DNA of 64,000 nucleotides from Qipengyuania pelagi. GTDB lineage: Bacteria; Pseudomonadota; Alphaproteobacteria; Sphingomonadales; Sphingomonadaceae. The translations under genes and the position numbers were made by a program. Where the stretch lies: contig NZ_WTYD01000002.1 of NCBI RefSeq assembly GCF_009827295.1, positions 186,001 through 250,000 of the forward strand. The letters run 5' to 3'. Within the stretch, counting starts at the first letter, position 1, and every line of letters begins with the position of its first letter. Under the pieces are notes generated by a model. It had not been told where the DNA came from. It saw only the letters and a list, made by a program, of their open reading frames with translations, and searched no databases. Shown here one piece after another: positions 35,331 to 44,993 of the stretch.

Positions 35331-36722
35331 CTACCCGTCCCCGCCAACCTCTACCGCTCCGCTCGGCGCGTCCTCGCTAACCAGCAACTTGTCTATCCGG
35401 CGCCCGTCCATATCGATGACCTCGAAGCGCCAGCCCTGTTCGGTGAAGACCTCGCCTTCCTCGGGCAGCTTCTTGAGCACGGCGAGGGCGAACCCGGCAG
35501 CGGTGGCGAATTCGCGGTCGTCGCCGTAGTCGAGGCCCAGCCGGTCGCCCAGGGCATCGGCGGAGAGCGAGCCGGAGATCAGCAGCGAGCCGTCCTCGCG
35601 CTCGATCACGCCCGGTGCCTCGCCATGCTCCTGATCGCTGGCGAAATCGCCGACCAGCGCGGTGAGAACGTCGACCGGGGTCACGATCCCGTCGAGATGG
35701 CCGTATTCGTCATGCACCATCGCCATGGCGACATCGGCCTGTTGCAGCACGCGCAGCGCATCGACTGCGTCCAGCTGGTCGGGCACGACTTCGGCCTTGC
35801 GGGCGATGGCGCGCAAATCGATTGTTTCGCCCGCCACCATCAGCGCCAGGATCTCGCGCACCTTGGCGACGCCGATCACCTTGTCGGGAGACCCCTCGGC
35901 GATCGGCATCAGCGAATGCGAACTGTCGGCGATGTCGGCGCGGATGGTTTCGAGATCGGCATCGGCGTCGATCCAGTCGAGCTGGTTGCGCGGCGTCATC
36001 ACCTCGCGCACCGGCCTTTGGGCCAGCCGCACCACGCCCTGCAGCATCTGGTGCTGTTCGTGCTCGATTACCCCAGTACGGGTCGCTTCGGCGAACAGCA
36101 TGTGCAGTTCCTCCGCCGTCACCGCGCTCTGTCCGCCGGGGCGCACGCCGAGCAGGCGAATCAGCAGGCCCGACGAAGCATCGAGCAGCCACACCAGCGG
36201 CGCGGCCACTTTCGACAGGATCTTCATCGGGCGCGCCATGATGATCGAGATCGGCACCGCGGCCCGCAGCGCGACCTGCTTGGGCACCAGTTCCCCGATC
36301 ACCAGGCTGGCATAGGTGGTCAGCGCGATGACGAGCGCGAAGCCCGCCTGGTCCGCGTAATTCGCCGGGAAGCCCGCCGCCGCCAGCCGCTCGCCCACCG
36401 GCTCGCCCAGGCTGGCGCCGGAATAGGCACCGGCGATAATGCCGATCAGGGTGATCCCGATCTGGACGGTCGAGAGGAACTTGCCCGGATCCGCCGCCAG
36501 TTCGAGCGCGGTCTGCGCGGCGCGGTTGCCCTTCTGGGCGCGGGTCTGCAACGTACCCGTGCGCGCGGAGACGATGGCGAGTTCGGACATGGCGAACACA
36601 CCGTTGAGCACGATGAGCCCGGCGATGATGACGAGGTCGGTCCAGGGAAAGGGTGTCACGCGATCCGCGCTAGCACTTTTGGGGCCGAAGGCCAGCCCAA
36701 CCGCATCGAAGAACGATCGCAT
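35331..36722 (-). CDS. CNNM/CorC-HlyC family membrane protein
   Basis: Protein of about 463 residues with the layout of the hemolysin-C/CorC/CNNM family. An N-terminal DUF21 transmembrane domain (VLNGVFAMSELAIVSAR, then QIGITLIGIIAGAYSG and TYASLVIGELVPKQ) is followed by two CBS domains (VREVMTPRNQLDWID and the VHDEYGHLDGIVTPVDVL region) and a C-terminal CorC/HlyC transporter-associated domain. Members take part in magnesium or cobalt efflux. The start is uncertain: GTG at 36794, ATG at 36722 and GTG at 36659 are in frame, and none has a convincing ribosome site. It is divergent from the OmpA-family gene. Confidence 0.9.
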   Translation of the reverse strand: MRSFFDAVGLAFGPKSASADRVTPFPWTDLVIIAGLIVLNGVFAMSELAIVSARTGTLQTRAQKGNRAAQTALELAADPGKFLSTVQIGITLIGIIAGAYSGASLGEPVGERLAAAGFPANYADQAGFALVIALTTYASLVIGELVPKQVALRAAVPISIIMARPMKILSKVAAPLVWLLDASSGLLIRLLGVRPGGQSAVTAEELHMLFAEATRTGVIEHEQHQMLQGVVRLAQRPVREVMTPRNQLDWIDADADLETIRADIADSSHSLMPIAEGSPDKVIGVAKVREILALMVAGETIDLRAIARKAEVVPDQLDAVDALRVLQQADVAMAMVHDEYGHLDGIVTPVDVLTALVGDFASDQEHGEAPGVIEREDGSLLISGSLSADALGDRLGLDYGDDREFATAAGFALAVLKKLPEEGEVFTEQGWRFEVIDMDGRRIDKLLVSEDAPSGAVEVGGDG

Positions 36723-36850
36723 GGGCGTGGAACGAGCGCGCGTGTCGTCGGTTGGTGGGGTCAGACGCGATGGTGGGCGCGTCCGTGCATTCACGTGATG
36801 AGGGGGTGGCCGGATCGTTCGGTGCCCGCATATAAGAAGGATACTTACCC

Positions 36851-37546
36851 ATGAAACGATCGAAATTCGTCGTCGCCGCTCTTGCGTCCGTCTCGCTGCT
36901 GGGCGTGTCGGGCTGCGTCACCGATCCCAATACGGGTGAACAGAAGATTTCGCGCACCGCCGTGGGCGGCGTGCTGGGCGCTGGCGCGGGTGCGCTGCTC
37001 GGCGGCGTGATCGGCGGCAAGACCGGACGCATCATCGGCGCGGTCGGTGGCGCGGCGGCAGGCGGCTATGTCGGCTACCGGATGGACGAACAGATCAAGG
37101 AACTGCGCGAAGGCACCGCCGGGACCGGCGTGGACGTCACCTCGGTCGATGGCGGCGAAGCGATCCTCGTCAACCTGCCCGACGGCGTGACCTTCGCCAC
37201 CGGCAGCGCGACGATCTCGCCCGCCTTCCGCGACCTCTTGGACAATGTCGCGGGCAGCCTGCGCCAGTATCCCAACAGCCTGGTCGACGTATATGGCTAT
37301 ACCGACACGGTCGGCTCCTCGGCAGCGAACCAGCGCCTGTCGGACCAGCGCGCGCAGGCCGTGGCCAATTACCTGATCTCGCAGGGCGTCGCCTCCTCGC
37401 GCATCCGCTGGATGGGCTTCGGCGAGACGCAGCTGAAGGTTCAGACGGGCGACAATGTGGCGAACCCGCTCAATCGCCGGGTCGAAATCAAGATCATTCC
37501 CTTCGACGCGCAGGACGTCAACGCCGCGCGCCAGCAGGGTATGTAA
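36851..37546 (+). CDS. OmpA-family lipoprotein with glycine-zipper segment
   Basis: Outer-membrane lipoprotein of 231 residues. The signal peptide ends in the lipobox VSGC (about 19-22). Next comes a glycine zipper (about 38-78, repeated GxGxGALLGGVIGGKTG units) that probably inserts into or lies on the membrane. The C-terminal OmpA/Pal-like peptidoglycan-binding domain (about 100-222) shows FATGSATISP, DVYGYTDTVGSSAANQRLSD, RAQAVANYL and NPLNRRVEIKI. It probably tethers the outer membrane to peptidoglycan. A strong terminator follows. Confidence 0.92.
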   Translation: MKRSKFVVAALASVSLLGVSGCVTDPNTGEQKISRTAVGGVLGAGAGALLGGVIGGKTGRIIGAVGGAAAGGYVGYRMDEQIKELREGTAGTGVDVTSVDGGEAILVNLPDGVTFATGSATISPAFRDLLDNVAGSLRQYPNSLVDVYGYTDTVGSSAANQRLSDQRAQAVANYLISQGVASSRIRWMGFGETQLKVQTGDNVANPLNRRVEIKIIPFDAQDVNAARQQGM

Positions 37547-37572
37547 GTTCCCCCGCACTTGCGGAAAACTGG

Positions 37573-37603
37573 AAAGGGCCGGTCTTCGGATCGGCCCTTT
37601 TTT
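37573..37603 (+). terminator. Rho-independent terminator after the OmpA-family gene
   Basis: AAAGGGCCGGTC and GATCGGCCCTTT form a 12-bp stem (one G-U pair) closed by a TTCG tetraloop and followed by six T. It lies 26 bp after the stop codon and may also serve the convergent phosphatase gene, since the arms begin with an A-run. Confidence 0.9.
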
Positions 37604-37630
37604 GGTGCCGACTATGCGACGGGAAAGGCC

Positions 37631-38422
37631 TTAAAGATCCCTGTCGCCGCCAATCTTCGCCGCACGGCCCGCAAGGCGCTCGATCGCGGCGGTGTGGATC
37701 GCGGGCGCGCAGGCGACGACGCCGAAGGCACGCGGATCGCGCTTGTTGAAGTCGAGCGTGTGGCCGAACGCATCGCTCACCGCCGCACCCGCCTCGCGGG
37801 CGATCAGGGTCGCCGCGCCGACATCCCATTCGAAGCCCCAGCGCAGCGTCGCGACGAGATCCGCCTCATCCGCCCCGACCATCGCGATCCTGAGCGCGAT
37901 CGAATTCGGCTTGTCCACCATGGTCAGATCGCGATCAATCCGAGGCAGCGAATCGGTGGGAACGCGCGCACCCGCCAATTGCTTGCGCGTCGAGGCCCTG
38001 AGCGGCTCGCCATTGCGCCAGGCGCCCTTGCCCGCCACCGCCATCCATGTCTCGTCCCGTGCAGGTGCGCTCAAAATGCCGAGCAAGGGCCGTCCCGCGC
38101 TCACCAGCGCGACCGAAACTGCCCAGCCCGTACGCCCGCGAATGAAATCGCGCGTGCCGTCGATCGGATCGACCAGCCAGATCAGCGATCGGTCGAGCCG
38201 CGCATGATCGTCCCCGGTCTCTTCGGACAGCCACCCGGCGGACGGCAGCAATTGGCCCAGTTCGCGTTTCAGGAAGGTGTCGACCGCGATATCCGCCTCG
38301 CAGACGGGAGCGCCGGGTTCCTTTTCCCACGAATCGAGATCATGGCCCGCGCCCGGCCACAGGGCGTGGGCGATCCGGCCCGCTTCGGCAGTGATCGATT
38401 CGAGGCGTTGGGCGTCAATCAT
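37631..38422 (-). CDS. Inositol monophosphatase-family phosphatase (CysQ-like)
   Basis: Magnesium-dependent, lithium-sensitive-type phosphatase of 263 residues. It has the metal-binding motifs GWLSEETGDD, the family signature WLVDPIDGTRDFIRG and the C-terminal WDVGAATLIAREAGA. The layout best fits 3'(2'),5'-bisphosphate nucleotidase CysQ, which recycles PAP from sulfate assimilation, but other IMPase substrates (inositol phosphate, histidinol phosphate) are possible. The ATG at 38422 (MIDAQRLE) gives a normal family length; an in-frame ATG at 38473 would add 17 residues. It faces the OmpA-family gene and is divergent from sucC. Confidence 0.88.
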   Translation of the reverse strand: MIDAQRLESITAEAGRIAHALWPGAGHDLDSWEKEPGAPVCEADIAVDTFLKRELGQLLPSAGWLSEETGDDHARLDRSLIWLVDPIDGTRDFIRGRTGWAVSVALVSAGRPLLGILSAPARDETWMAVAGKGAWRNGEPLRASTRKQLAGARVPTDSLPRIDRDLTMVDKPNSIALRIAMVGADEADLVATLRWGFEWDVGAATLIAREAGAAVSDAFGHTLDFNKRDPRAFGVVACAPAIHTAAIERLAGRAAKIGGDRDL

Positions 38423-38549
38423 GGGGGCCCCAGGCAGGTGCACCCGGATTGGCCACTTTTCAAGCGCGTCCATCCATGCTTAGGCGCGCGGCAAACCTGT
38501 TTCGATTTCCTCCCCCACGCATTCTCGCGCCAAGGACGCTGTAGCCGAC

Positions 38550-39749
<1,200 letters not shown>

Positions 39750-39780
39750 GGCTTTCGACCTTCGACTGACGACGAAATCA

Positions 39781-39813
39781 AGGCGGGCTTCCCATCAGGG
39801 CGCCCGCCTTTTT
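39781..39813 (+). terminator. Rho-independent terminator after sucC
   Basis: AGGCGGGC (39781-39788) pairs with GCCCGCCT (39802-39809) and is followed directly by a T-run. It is 31 bp past the sucC stop and separates sucC from etfBA. Confidence 0.9.
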
Positions 39814-39907
39814 CGTATCCGCGAGCCAGCGGCGATTTCCAGGCCGGGAACGCCGCGCCTATCCCGTCCGTATCTTGCGGGAGCGCGCTTTTCTGCGCGA
39901 CTGCGAC

Positions 39908-39936
39908 TTGACGTTTACGTAAACGCGAGCTAGAAG
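39908..39936 (+). promoter_or_regulatory. etfBA promoter overlapped by a palindromic operator
   Basis: TTGACG (39908-39913) and TAGAAG (39931-39936) are separated by 17 bp, a plausible -35/-10 pair. The perfect palindrome CGTTTACGTAAACG (39912-39925) overlaps the end of the -35 box and the spacer. This placement suits a repressor. The motif resembles the ACGTAAAC-type operators described for MerR-family LiuR regulators of branched-chain amino-acid and fatty-acid breakdown in proteobacteria; that match is from memory and untested. The AGAGGAAGGA ribosome site lies at 39953-39962. Confidence 0.6.
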
Positions 39937-39968
39937 AGCGACAAATTGTTCGAGAGGAAGGAAATCCC

Positions 39969-40715
39969 ATGAAAATCCTCGTCCCCGTCAAGCGGGTGAT
40001 CGATTACAACGTGAAGCCGCGCGTGAAGGCGGACGGGTCGGGCGTCGACCTCGCCAACGTGAAGATGAGCATGAACCCGTTCGACGAGATCGCGGTCGAA
40101 GAAGCCATCCGCATCAAGGAAGCGGGCAAGGCGGAAGAGATCGTGGCCGTCAGCATCGGCCCGGCCAAGGCGCAGGAAACGCTGCGCACCGCGCTCGCCA
40201 TGGGTGCCGACCGCGCCATCCTGGTCGAGACCGATGACGAGGTCGAACCGCTCGCCGTCGCCAAGATCCTCAAGGCCATCGCCGAAGAGGAACAGCCCGG
40301 CCTCGTAATGCTCGGCAAGCAGGCGATCGACGACGATTCGAACCAGACCGGCCAGATGCTCGCCGCGCTGATGGGTCGCCCCCAGGGCACCTTCGCCAAC
40401 ACGGTCGAGGTCGAAGGCGACAGCGTCACCGTGAAGCGCGAAGTCGATGGCGGCCTCGAAACCGTCAAGCTGTCGATCCCCGCGATCGTCACCACCGATC
40501 TGCGCCTCAACGAGCCGCGCTACGCTTCGCTGCCCAACATCATGAAGGCGAAGAAGAAGCCGCTCGATACCAAGAGCCCGTCCGATTACGGCGTCGATAT
40601 CGCGCCGCGCCTCAAGACCACCAATGTCTCCGAGCCGCCGGTTCGCCAGGCGGGCGAAAAGGTCGCGGATGTCGACGAGCTGGTCGCCAAGATCAAGGCG
40701 ATGGGCATCGCCTGA
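39969..40715 (+). CDS. etfB: Electron transfer flavoprotein beta subunit
   Basis: AMP-binding beta subunit (248 residues) of the heterodimeric flavoprotein that passes electrons from acyl-CoA and other dehydrogenases to ETF-ubiquinone oxidoreductase. It begins [20 protein letters not shown] and contains [43 protein letters not shown] and the ETF-beta signature [31 protein letters not shown] (region only). A strong ribosome site precedes it. It forms an operon with etfA 28 bp downstream and probably responds to fatty-acid or amino-acid breakdown through the palindromic operator upstream. Confidence 0.97.
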   Translation: MKILVPVKRVIDYNVKPRVKADGSGVDLANVKMSMNPFDEIAVEEAIRIKEAGKAEEIVAVSIGPAKAQETLRTALAMGADRAILVETDDEVEPLAVAKILKAIAEEEQPGLVMLGKQAIDDDSNQTGQMLAALMGRPQGTFANTVEVEGDSVTVKREVDGGLETVKLSIPAIVTTDLRLNEPRYASLPNIMKAKKKPLDTKSPSDYGVDIAPRLKTTNVSEPPVRQAGEKVADVDELVAKIKAMGIA

Positions 40716-40743
40716 ACCACGCTGAACGAGAAGGAATAGGATT

Positions 40744-41673
40744 ATGAAAACCCTCGTTTGGGTCGAACACGACAACGCCACTATGGCCGACGCCACGCTC
40801 GCCGCGGTGACCGCTGCGGGCAAATTGGGCGACGTCCACCTGCTGGTCGCCGGCGCGAATTGCCGCGCGGTGGCGGAACAGGCCGCGAAGGTCGCGGGCG
40901 TGGGCAAGGTCCACCTCGCCGACGATGCGGCCTACGAACACGCGCTGGCCGAGAATGTCGCGCCGCTGATCGTGGATTTGATGGGCCACCATGACGCCTT
41001 CGTCGCGCCCGCCACGACGACCGGCAAGAATGTCGCCCCGCGCGTCGCCGCGCTGCTCGACGTGATGCAGATCTCGGACATCCTCTCGGTCGAGGGCGAG
41101 AAAACCTTCACGCGACCGATCTATGCCGGGAACGCCATCGCCACGGTCGAATCGAGCGACGAGAAGCTGGTCATCACCGTGCGCGGCACCGCCTTCGACA
41201 AGGCCGACGCCGAGGGCGGCTCTGCCGAGATTGAAGAGGTTTCCGGCCCGACCGGCGAGGGTCTGTCGAGCTTCGTCAGCCAGGAAATCGCCGAGAGCGA
41301 ACGTCCAGAACTGACCAGCGCCAAGGTGATCGTCTCGGGCGGCCGCGCCCTCAAGGATGCGGAAACGTTCGAGGAATACATCATGCCGCTCGCCGACAAG
41401 CTCGGCGCGGGCGTCGGCGCCAGCCGCGCGGCGGTCGATGCGGGCTATGTCCCCAACGATTACCAGGTTGGCCAGACCGGCAAGATCGTGGCCCCGGAAG
41501 TCTATATCGCAATCGGCATCTCGGGCGCGATCCAGCATCTTGCCGGCATGAAGGATTCAAAGACCATCATCGCCATCAACAAGGACGAGGACGCCCCGAT
41601 CTTCCAGGTCGCGGATATCGGCCTGGTCGGCGATCTCTACAAGATCGTGCCGGAACTGACCGAGAAGCTCTGA
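40744..41673 (+). CDS. etfA: Electron transfer flavoprotein alpha subunit
   Basis: FAD-binding alpha subunit (309 residues). The N-terminal domain starts [19 protein letters not shown]. The C-terminal FAD domain has [42 protein letters not shown] and the family signature [19 protein letters not shown], then [20 protein letters not shown]. It is co-transcribed with etfB and followed by a strong terminator. Confidence 0.97.
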   Translation: MKTLVWVEHDNATMADATLAAVTAAGKLGDVHLLVAGANCRAVAEQAAKVAGVGKVHLADDAAYEHALAENVAPLIVDLMGHHDAFVAPATTTGKNVAPRVAALLDVMQISDILSVEGEKTFTRPIYAGNAIATVESSDEKLVITVRGTAFDKADAEGGSAEIEEVSGPTGEGLSSFVSQEIAESERPELTSAKVIVSGGRALKDAETFEEYIMPLADKLGAGVGASRAAVDAGYVPNDYQVGQTGKIVAPEVYIAIGISGAIQHLAGMKDSKTIIAINKDEDAPIFQVADIGLVGDLYKIVPELTEKL

Positions 41674-41694
41674 GGCTCTCTTCGTCACGTAATG

Positions 41695-41727
41695 AAAAGG
41701 CCGCTGGAGCGATCCGGCGGCCTTTTT
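41695..41727 (+). terminator. Rho-independent terminator after etfA
   Basis: AAGGCCGC and GCGGCCTT form an 8-bp stem around a 14-nt loop, preceded by an A-run and followed by TTTTT. It lies 22 bp after the etfA stop. Confidence 0.9.
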
Positions 41728-41816
41728 CGTATGTCCGCCACGGCCGATTCGAAAAATCGTTGCAAAACACGCTGGTAGGAAGGCAGTCTGCGTTCGAATT
41801 ACCGGGGGGTTGAAAG

Positions 41817-42755
41817 ATGACGATTCGAGCCGTTCTCGCTGGCGCAGCGCTTCTGACGCTCGCCGCGCCACCTCCACCCGCTTTCGCGACGCAGGCTGAT
41901 AACGGACCTACGGTGCTGGAACCACTGGCTCCTTGGCAATTGGACCTCGGCGAAAACAACTGCCGCCTGGCGCGCACCTTCGGTACGGAGGATCGCAAGA
42001 CCCTGCTTCTTTTCGAACAGTGGGATCCGTCGGCGAGCGTTTCCTGGCTGGTGGCGGGCGACGCGGTCAAGACATACAGATCGCGGCGATCGGCGTCCTT
42101 CGCCTTCGGCCCCGATGGCGACGCGCAAGAGTTCGACTACCTGCCGTCGACCTTCGGCGATTTCGGGACGGTGGTCCGCTCGGTTTCGTCGATCGTGTCC
42201 CACGAGGAAGCGGAAGAGGCGCAGGACGGTGACGAATGGGACCAACCCTATGACGAGTCCGATCCGCGCGGACTGCCGCATTTGGATGCCGATGGGGCGG
42301 AAGGGATCACCTATCTCGACATAGGCCGCAGCAAGGCCGACGATGTCCGCCTCAATCTCGGCGATATGAAAAAGCCGCTCGAAGCGATGAATCTCTGCAT
42401 GGCCAATCTGGTCGAACATTGGGGCTTCGATGTCGCTCGCCAGCGCGAGGTCGTGCGGCAACCCGATTTCCTCAATCCGAACGATGTCGTCAGTCAGATC
42501 ATCCGCAATTATCCGTCAAAGGCCCTGCGGAAGGGCGCCCAGGCGGATTTCCATCTGCGCCTCTCGATAGGGGCCGATGGCAGCGTCGAGAATTGTGCCC
42601 TGATCAACCAGACCTTGGCGGAAGATTTCGATATGCGCCGCCATCCCTGCACGATCTTCAGTGAAAACGCGCAATTCACTCCGGCCACCGATGCGGCGGG
42701 CACGGCGGTGCCCACCTATTACGTCACCCGCATCCTCTATCGCATGCCAGGCTGA
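41817..42755 (+). CDS. Secreted protein with TonB-C-like domain (first of a tandem pair)
   Basis: Protein of 312 residues with a signal peptide (cleavage near AFA-T, residue 24). The central part begins with a short motif also present in the next protein: PLAPWQLDLGENNCRLARTFG, then LLLFEQWDPSAS. An acidic linker follows (about 125-145). The C-terminal 85 residues (from about NYPSKALRKGAQADFHLRLS to YYVTRILYR) have the layout of the TonB C-terminal domain: a YP start, hydrophobic strand, VENCALINQT and a final strand. It lacks the N-terminal helix of true TonB, so it is not an energy transducer. Periplasmic role unknown. Confidence 0.8.
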   Translation: MTIRAVLAGAALLTLAAPPPPAFATQADNGPTVLEPLAPWQLDLGENNCRLARTFGTEDRKTLLLFEQWDPSASVSWLVAGDAVKTYRSRRSASFAFGPDGDAQEFDYLPSTFGDFGTVVRSVSSIVSHEEAEEAQDGDEWDQPYDESDPRGLPHLDADGAEGITYLDIGRSKADDVRLNLGDMKKPLEAMNLCMANLVEHWGFDVARQREVVRQPDFLNPNDVVSQIIRNYPSKALRKGAQADFHLRLSIGADGSVENCALINQTLAEDFDMRRHPCTIFSENAQFTPATDAAGTAVPTYYVTRILYRMPG

Positions 42756-42769
42756 GCGGGAAACTCGTC

Positions 42770-43693
42770 ATGCGGACTCTAATTCTGACGCTGCTCTGCG
42801 TCGCTCCCCTTTCGGCATCGCCCCTTGCGGCGGCGGATACGCTTTCGCTCGCCCCGTCGAGCAAATGGGTGCTCGAATACGAAAAGGAGCGCTGTCGCAT
42901 CGGTCGCTTCTTCGGCGAAGGCGACGAGCGGACTGTGCTGTTCTTCGAACAATACGCGCCGGATGCCGAGCTGCGCTGGATCGTCGCGGGCAAGCCGCTG
43001 AGGAAATTGCAGAAGAATTCGCAAGCGTCGTGGCGATACGGTTCGGCCGGGGAATGGACGCCTCTCTCGGTTCGCGGGATGTCCTTGGATGGGCATGGGA
43101 ACGCGCTGGCCAGCGATGGCGAGGTCGAGACCGACAGGACCGACCGCCCGCAACCCGCCATCGACGATAATGGGCGGGAACGCGGCCTTCCCCGGCTCGA
43201 CCCCGATCGGGTGGACGGGCTCGCCTCGCTGGAGATCGACGCGCCGAGAGTCGGCACGATCGCACTCGAAACGGGTCAGCTTGCGCCGCTCTATCGCTCG
43301 ATGAATGCGTGCATGGACGATCTCGTTGCCTCGTGGGGCGTGGATATGGAGCGGCAGGCGGAACGCGCGGTCGCTCCCCGACTGACGAACGCGCCCGTGA
43401 TAGAGCGCATTCTGATCGACAAATATCCGCAACGCGCGCTGCGCAATGGCGAACAGGCCGATCTGCACCTTCGCATCATGGTGGATGCGAGCGGTGCGGT
43501 GACGGATTGCGTGGTCACGAATATGACCGTCGCCGAAAGCTTCGGAGACGCGGCCTGCACGGACGTGAAAAAGCGCGCGATCTTCGAGCCTGCGATGGAC
43601 GAGGCCGGGCGCCCCATGGCCTCGTTTTACACCACCCGGCTGCGCTACACGATGCGGGCCGGCCCGGACTATACCTGGCCCGGCCAATCCTGA
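42770..43693 (+). CDS. Secreted protein with TonB-C-like domain (second of a tandem pair)
   Basis: Protein of 307 residues, starting 14 bp after the stop of a paralogue with the same architecture. It has a signal peptide (cleavage near LAA-A, residue 22), the shared SSKWVLEYEKERCRIGRFFG and LFFEQYAPDAELRW segments, and a C-terminal TonB-C-like domain (KYPQRALRNGEQADLHLRIM, DCVVTNMTVAESFG, FYTTRLRYT). Conserved Cys (C in ERCRIGR and the DCVV/ACTD pair) may form disulfides. Similarity over the whole length indicates tandem duplication followed by divergence. Function unknown. Confidence 0.8.
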   Translation: MRTLILTLLCVAPLSASPLAAADTLSLAPSSKWVLEYEKERCRIGRFFGEGDERTVLFFEQYAPDAELRWIVAGKPLRKLQKNSQASWRYGSAGEWTPLSVRGMSLDGHGNALASDGEVETDRTDRPQPAIDDNGRERGLPRLDPDRVDGLASLEIDAPRVGTIALETGQLAPLYRSMNACMDDLVASWGVDMERQAERAVAPRLTNAPVIERILIDKYPQRALRNGEQADLHLRIMVDASGAVTDCVVTNMTVAESFGDAACTDVKKRAIFEPAMDEAGRPMASFYTTRLRYTMRAGPDYTWPGQS

Positions 43694-43705
43694 CTTAAAG
43701 GGCGC

Positions 43706-44977
43706 TCAGAACAATCCGCTCACCAGGTGGATCGTCACGCCCACCAGCCCGCCGACCAGCGTGCCGTTGATGCGGATGAACTGGAGATCGCGGCCCACCG
43801 CGCCTTCGACCCGGTCGGTCAGAGTGCGCGCGTCCCAGCGGCGCACGGTTTCCGACACCAGCTGGACGATCTGGTCGCCATAGCGCGTGGCCACGCCCAC
43901 CGCCGTGCGGCGCGCGAAGCGGTTGATCTGTTGCTGGAGCCGCGGATCGTCGCGTAGGGCCGCGCCAAGTTCCGCCAGCGTCTCGCCGATATAGCCGCCG
44001 GTCTCGCCCGATTGGCGGATGCTGTCGATCAGCCGCGCACGCACGCGCTCCCACACGCCCTGCCACCATTCGCCGACCGCCGGATTGTGGATCAGCTCGG
44101 TCTTCATCCGCTCCACGCGCGCCTGCATTTCGGCATCGTGGCGCAGGCCATGGGCGAGATCCTGCAAGCCCTCCTCGATCTTGTTGCGAAGCGGATGCTG
44201 GGGATCGACCAGCACCTCGGCCAGCAGCTTGTAGAGACCGTCGATCATCGATGTCGCCAATCTCTCGTCGAGGCCGGTGAAGCGCAGCACCGCATTGGCG
44301 CGCTTCGAGACCATGTCGCGCACCAATTCCTCATTGTCTTCGAGGACGAGGCCCGCCCAGCGGATGATCTTGTCGATCAGCGGCTTGTGGCGACCGTCGG
44401 CGATCATCGCGTCGAGCATTCCGCCGATCAGCGGCGCGATCTCGAGCTTTTCGAGCTGCGCGGCCAGCCCTGCGCGCACCTGCGTGCCCAGACGCTCTGG
44501 ATCGAGCGATTCGAGCACTTCCACGACCAGCTCGCCCGCGCCTGCCCGAATGCGCGAATCGCGCGTCGCCGCCGGATCGGAGAGGTAGCTTCCCACCGCG
44601 CCCGCAAGGTTCATCACCCCCATGCGGCGCGCGACGACCTGCGCGGTGAGGAAGTTCTCGCGCAGGAAGCCCGCCATGGTGTCGGCGATGCGGTCCTTGT
44701 TTTCGGGAATGATCGCGGTGTGCGGGATCGGCAGCCCGAGCGGATGGCGGAACAGGGCAGTCACCGCGAACCAGTCGGCCAGCCCCCCCACCATCGCCGC
44801 TTCGGCGAAAGCGTGGACGAAGCCCCAGGCCGGATGCGCGTCGAGATAGCGGCCCGACAGCACGAAAACCACCGCCATCAGGACAAGCAGCCCGGTCGCG
44901 GTCCAGCGCATCCGGCGCGCGCGATCCTGCGTCACCACCTCGTCGCGCACCACGCGTCGCAGGCCGGAAGGGCTCAT
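43706..44977 (-). CDS. DUF445 family membrane protein
   Basis: Protein of 423 residues. Near the N-terminus are hydrophobic segments (WTATGLLVLMAVVFVLSGRY and FAEAAMVGGLADWFAVTALF), the second with the DUF445 hallmark GGLADWFAVTALFRHPLG followed by IPENKDRIADTMAGFLRENFL. The long middle part is helical, and the C-terminus ends with a hydrophobic anchor (INGTLVGGLVGVTIHLVSGL). The function of the family is unknown. The start is placed at the ATG at 44977, 17 nt past the stop of the RND permease gene; an ATG at 45043 would overlap that gene by 50 bp. Confidence 0.85.
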   Translation of the reverse strand: MSPSGLRRVVRDEVVTQDRARRMRWTATGLLVLMAVVFVLSGRYLDAHPAWGFVHAFAEAAMVGGLADWFAVTALFRHPLGLPIPHTAIIPENKDRIADTMAGFLRENFLTAQVVARRMGVMNLAGAVGSYLSDPAATRDSRIRAGAGELVVEVLESLDPERLGTQVRAGLAAQLEKLEIAPLIGGMLDAMIADGRHKPLIDKIIRWAGLVLEDNEELVRDMVSKRANAVLRFTGLDERLATSMIDGLYKLLAEVLVDPQHPLRNKIEEGLQDLAHGLRHDAEMQARVERMKTELIHNPAVGEWWQGVWERVRARLIDSIRQSGETGGYIGETLAELGAALRDDPRLQQQINRFARRTAVGVATRYGDQIVQLVSETVRRWDARTLTDRVEGAVGRDLQFIRINGTLVGGLVGVTIHLVSGLF

Positions 44978-44993
44978 GCGCCCGCCGGGAAGA

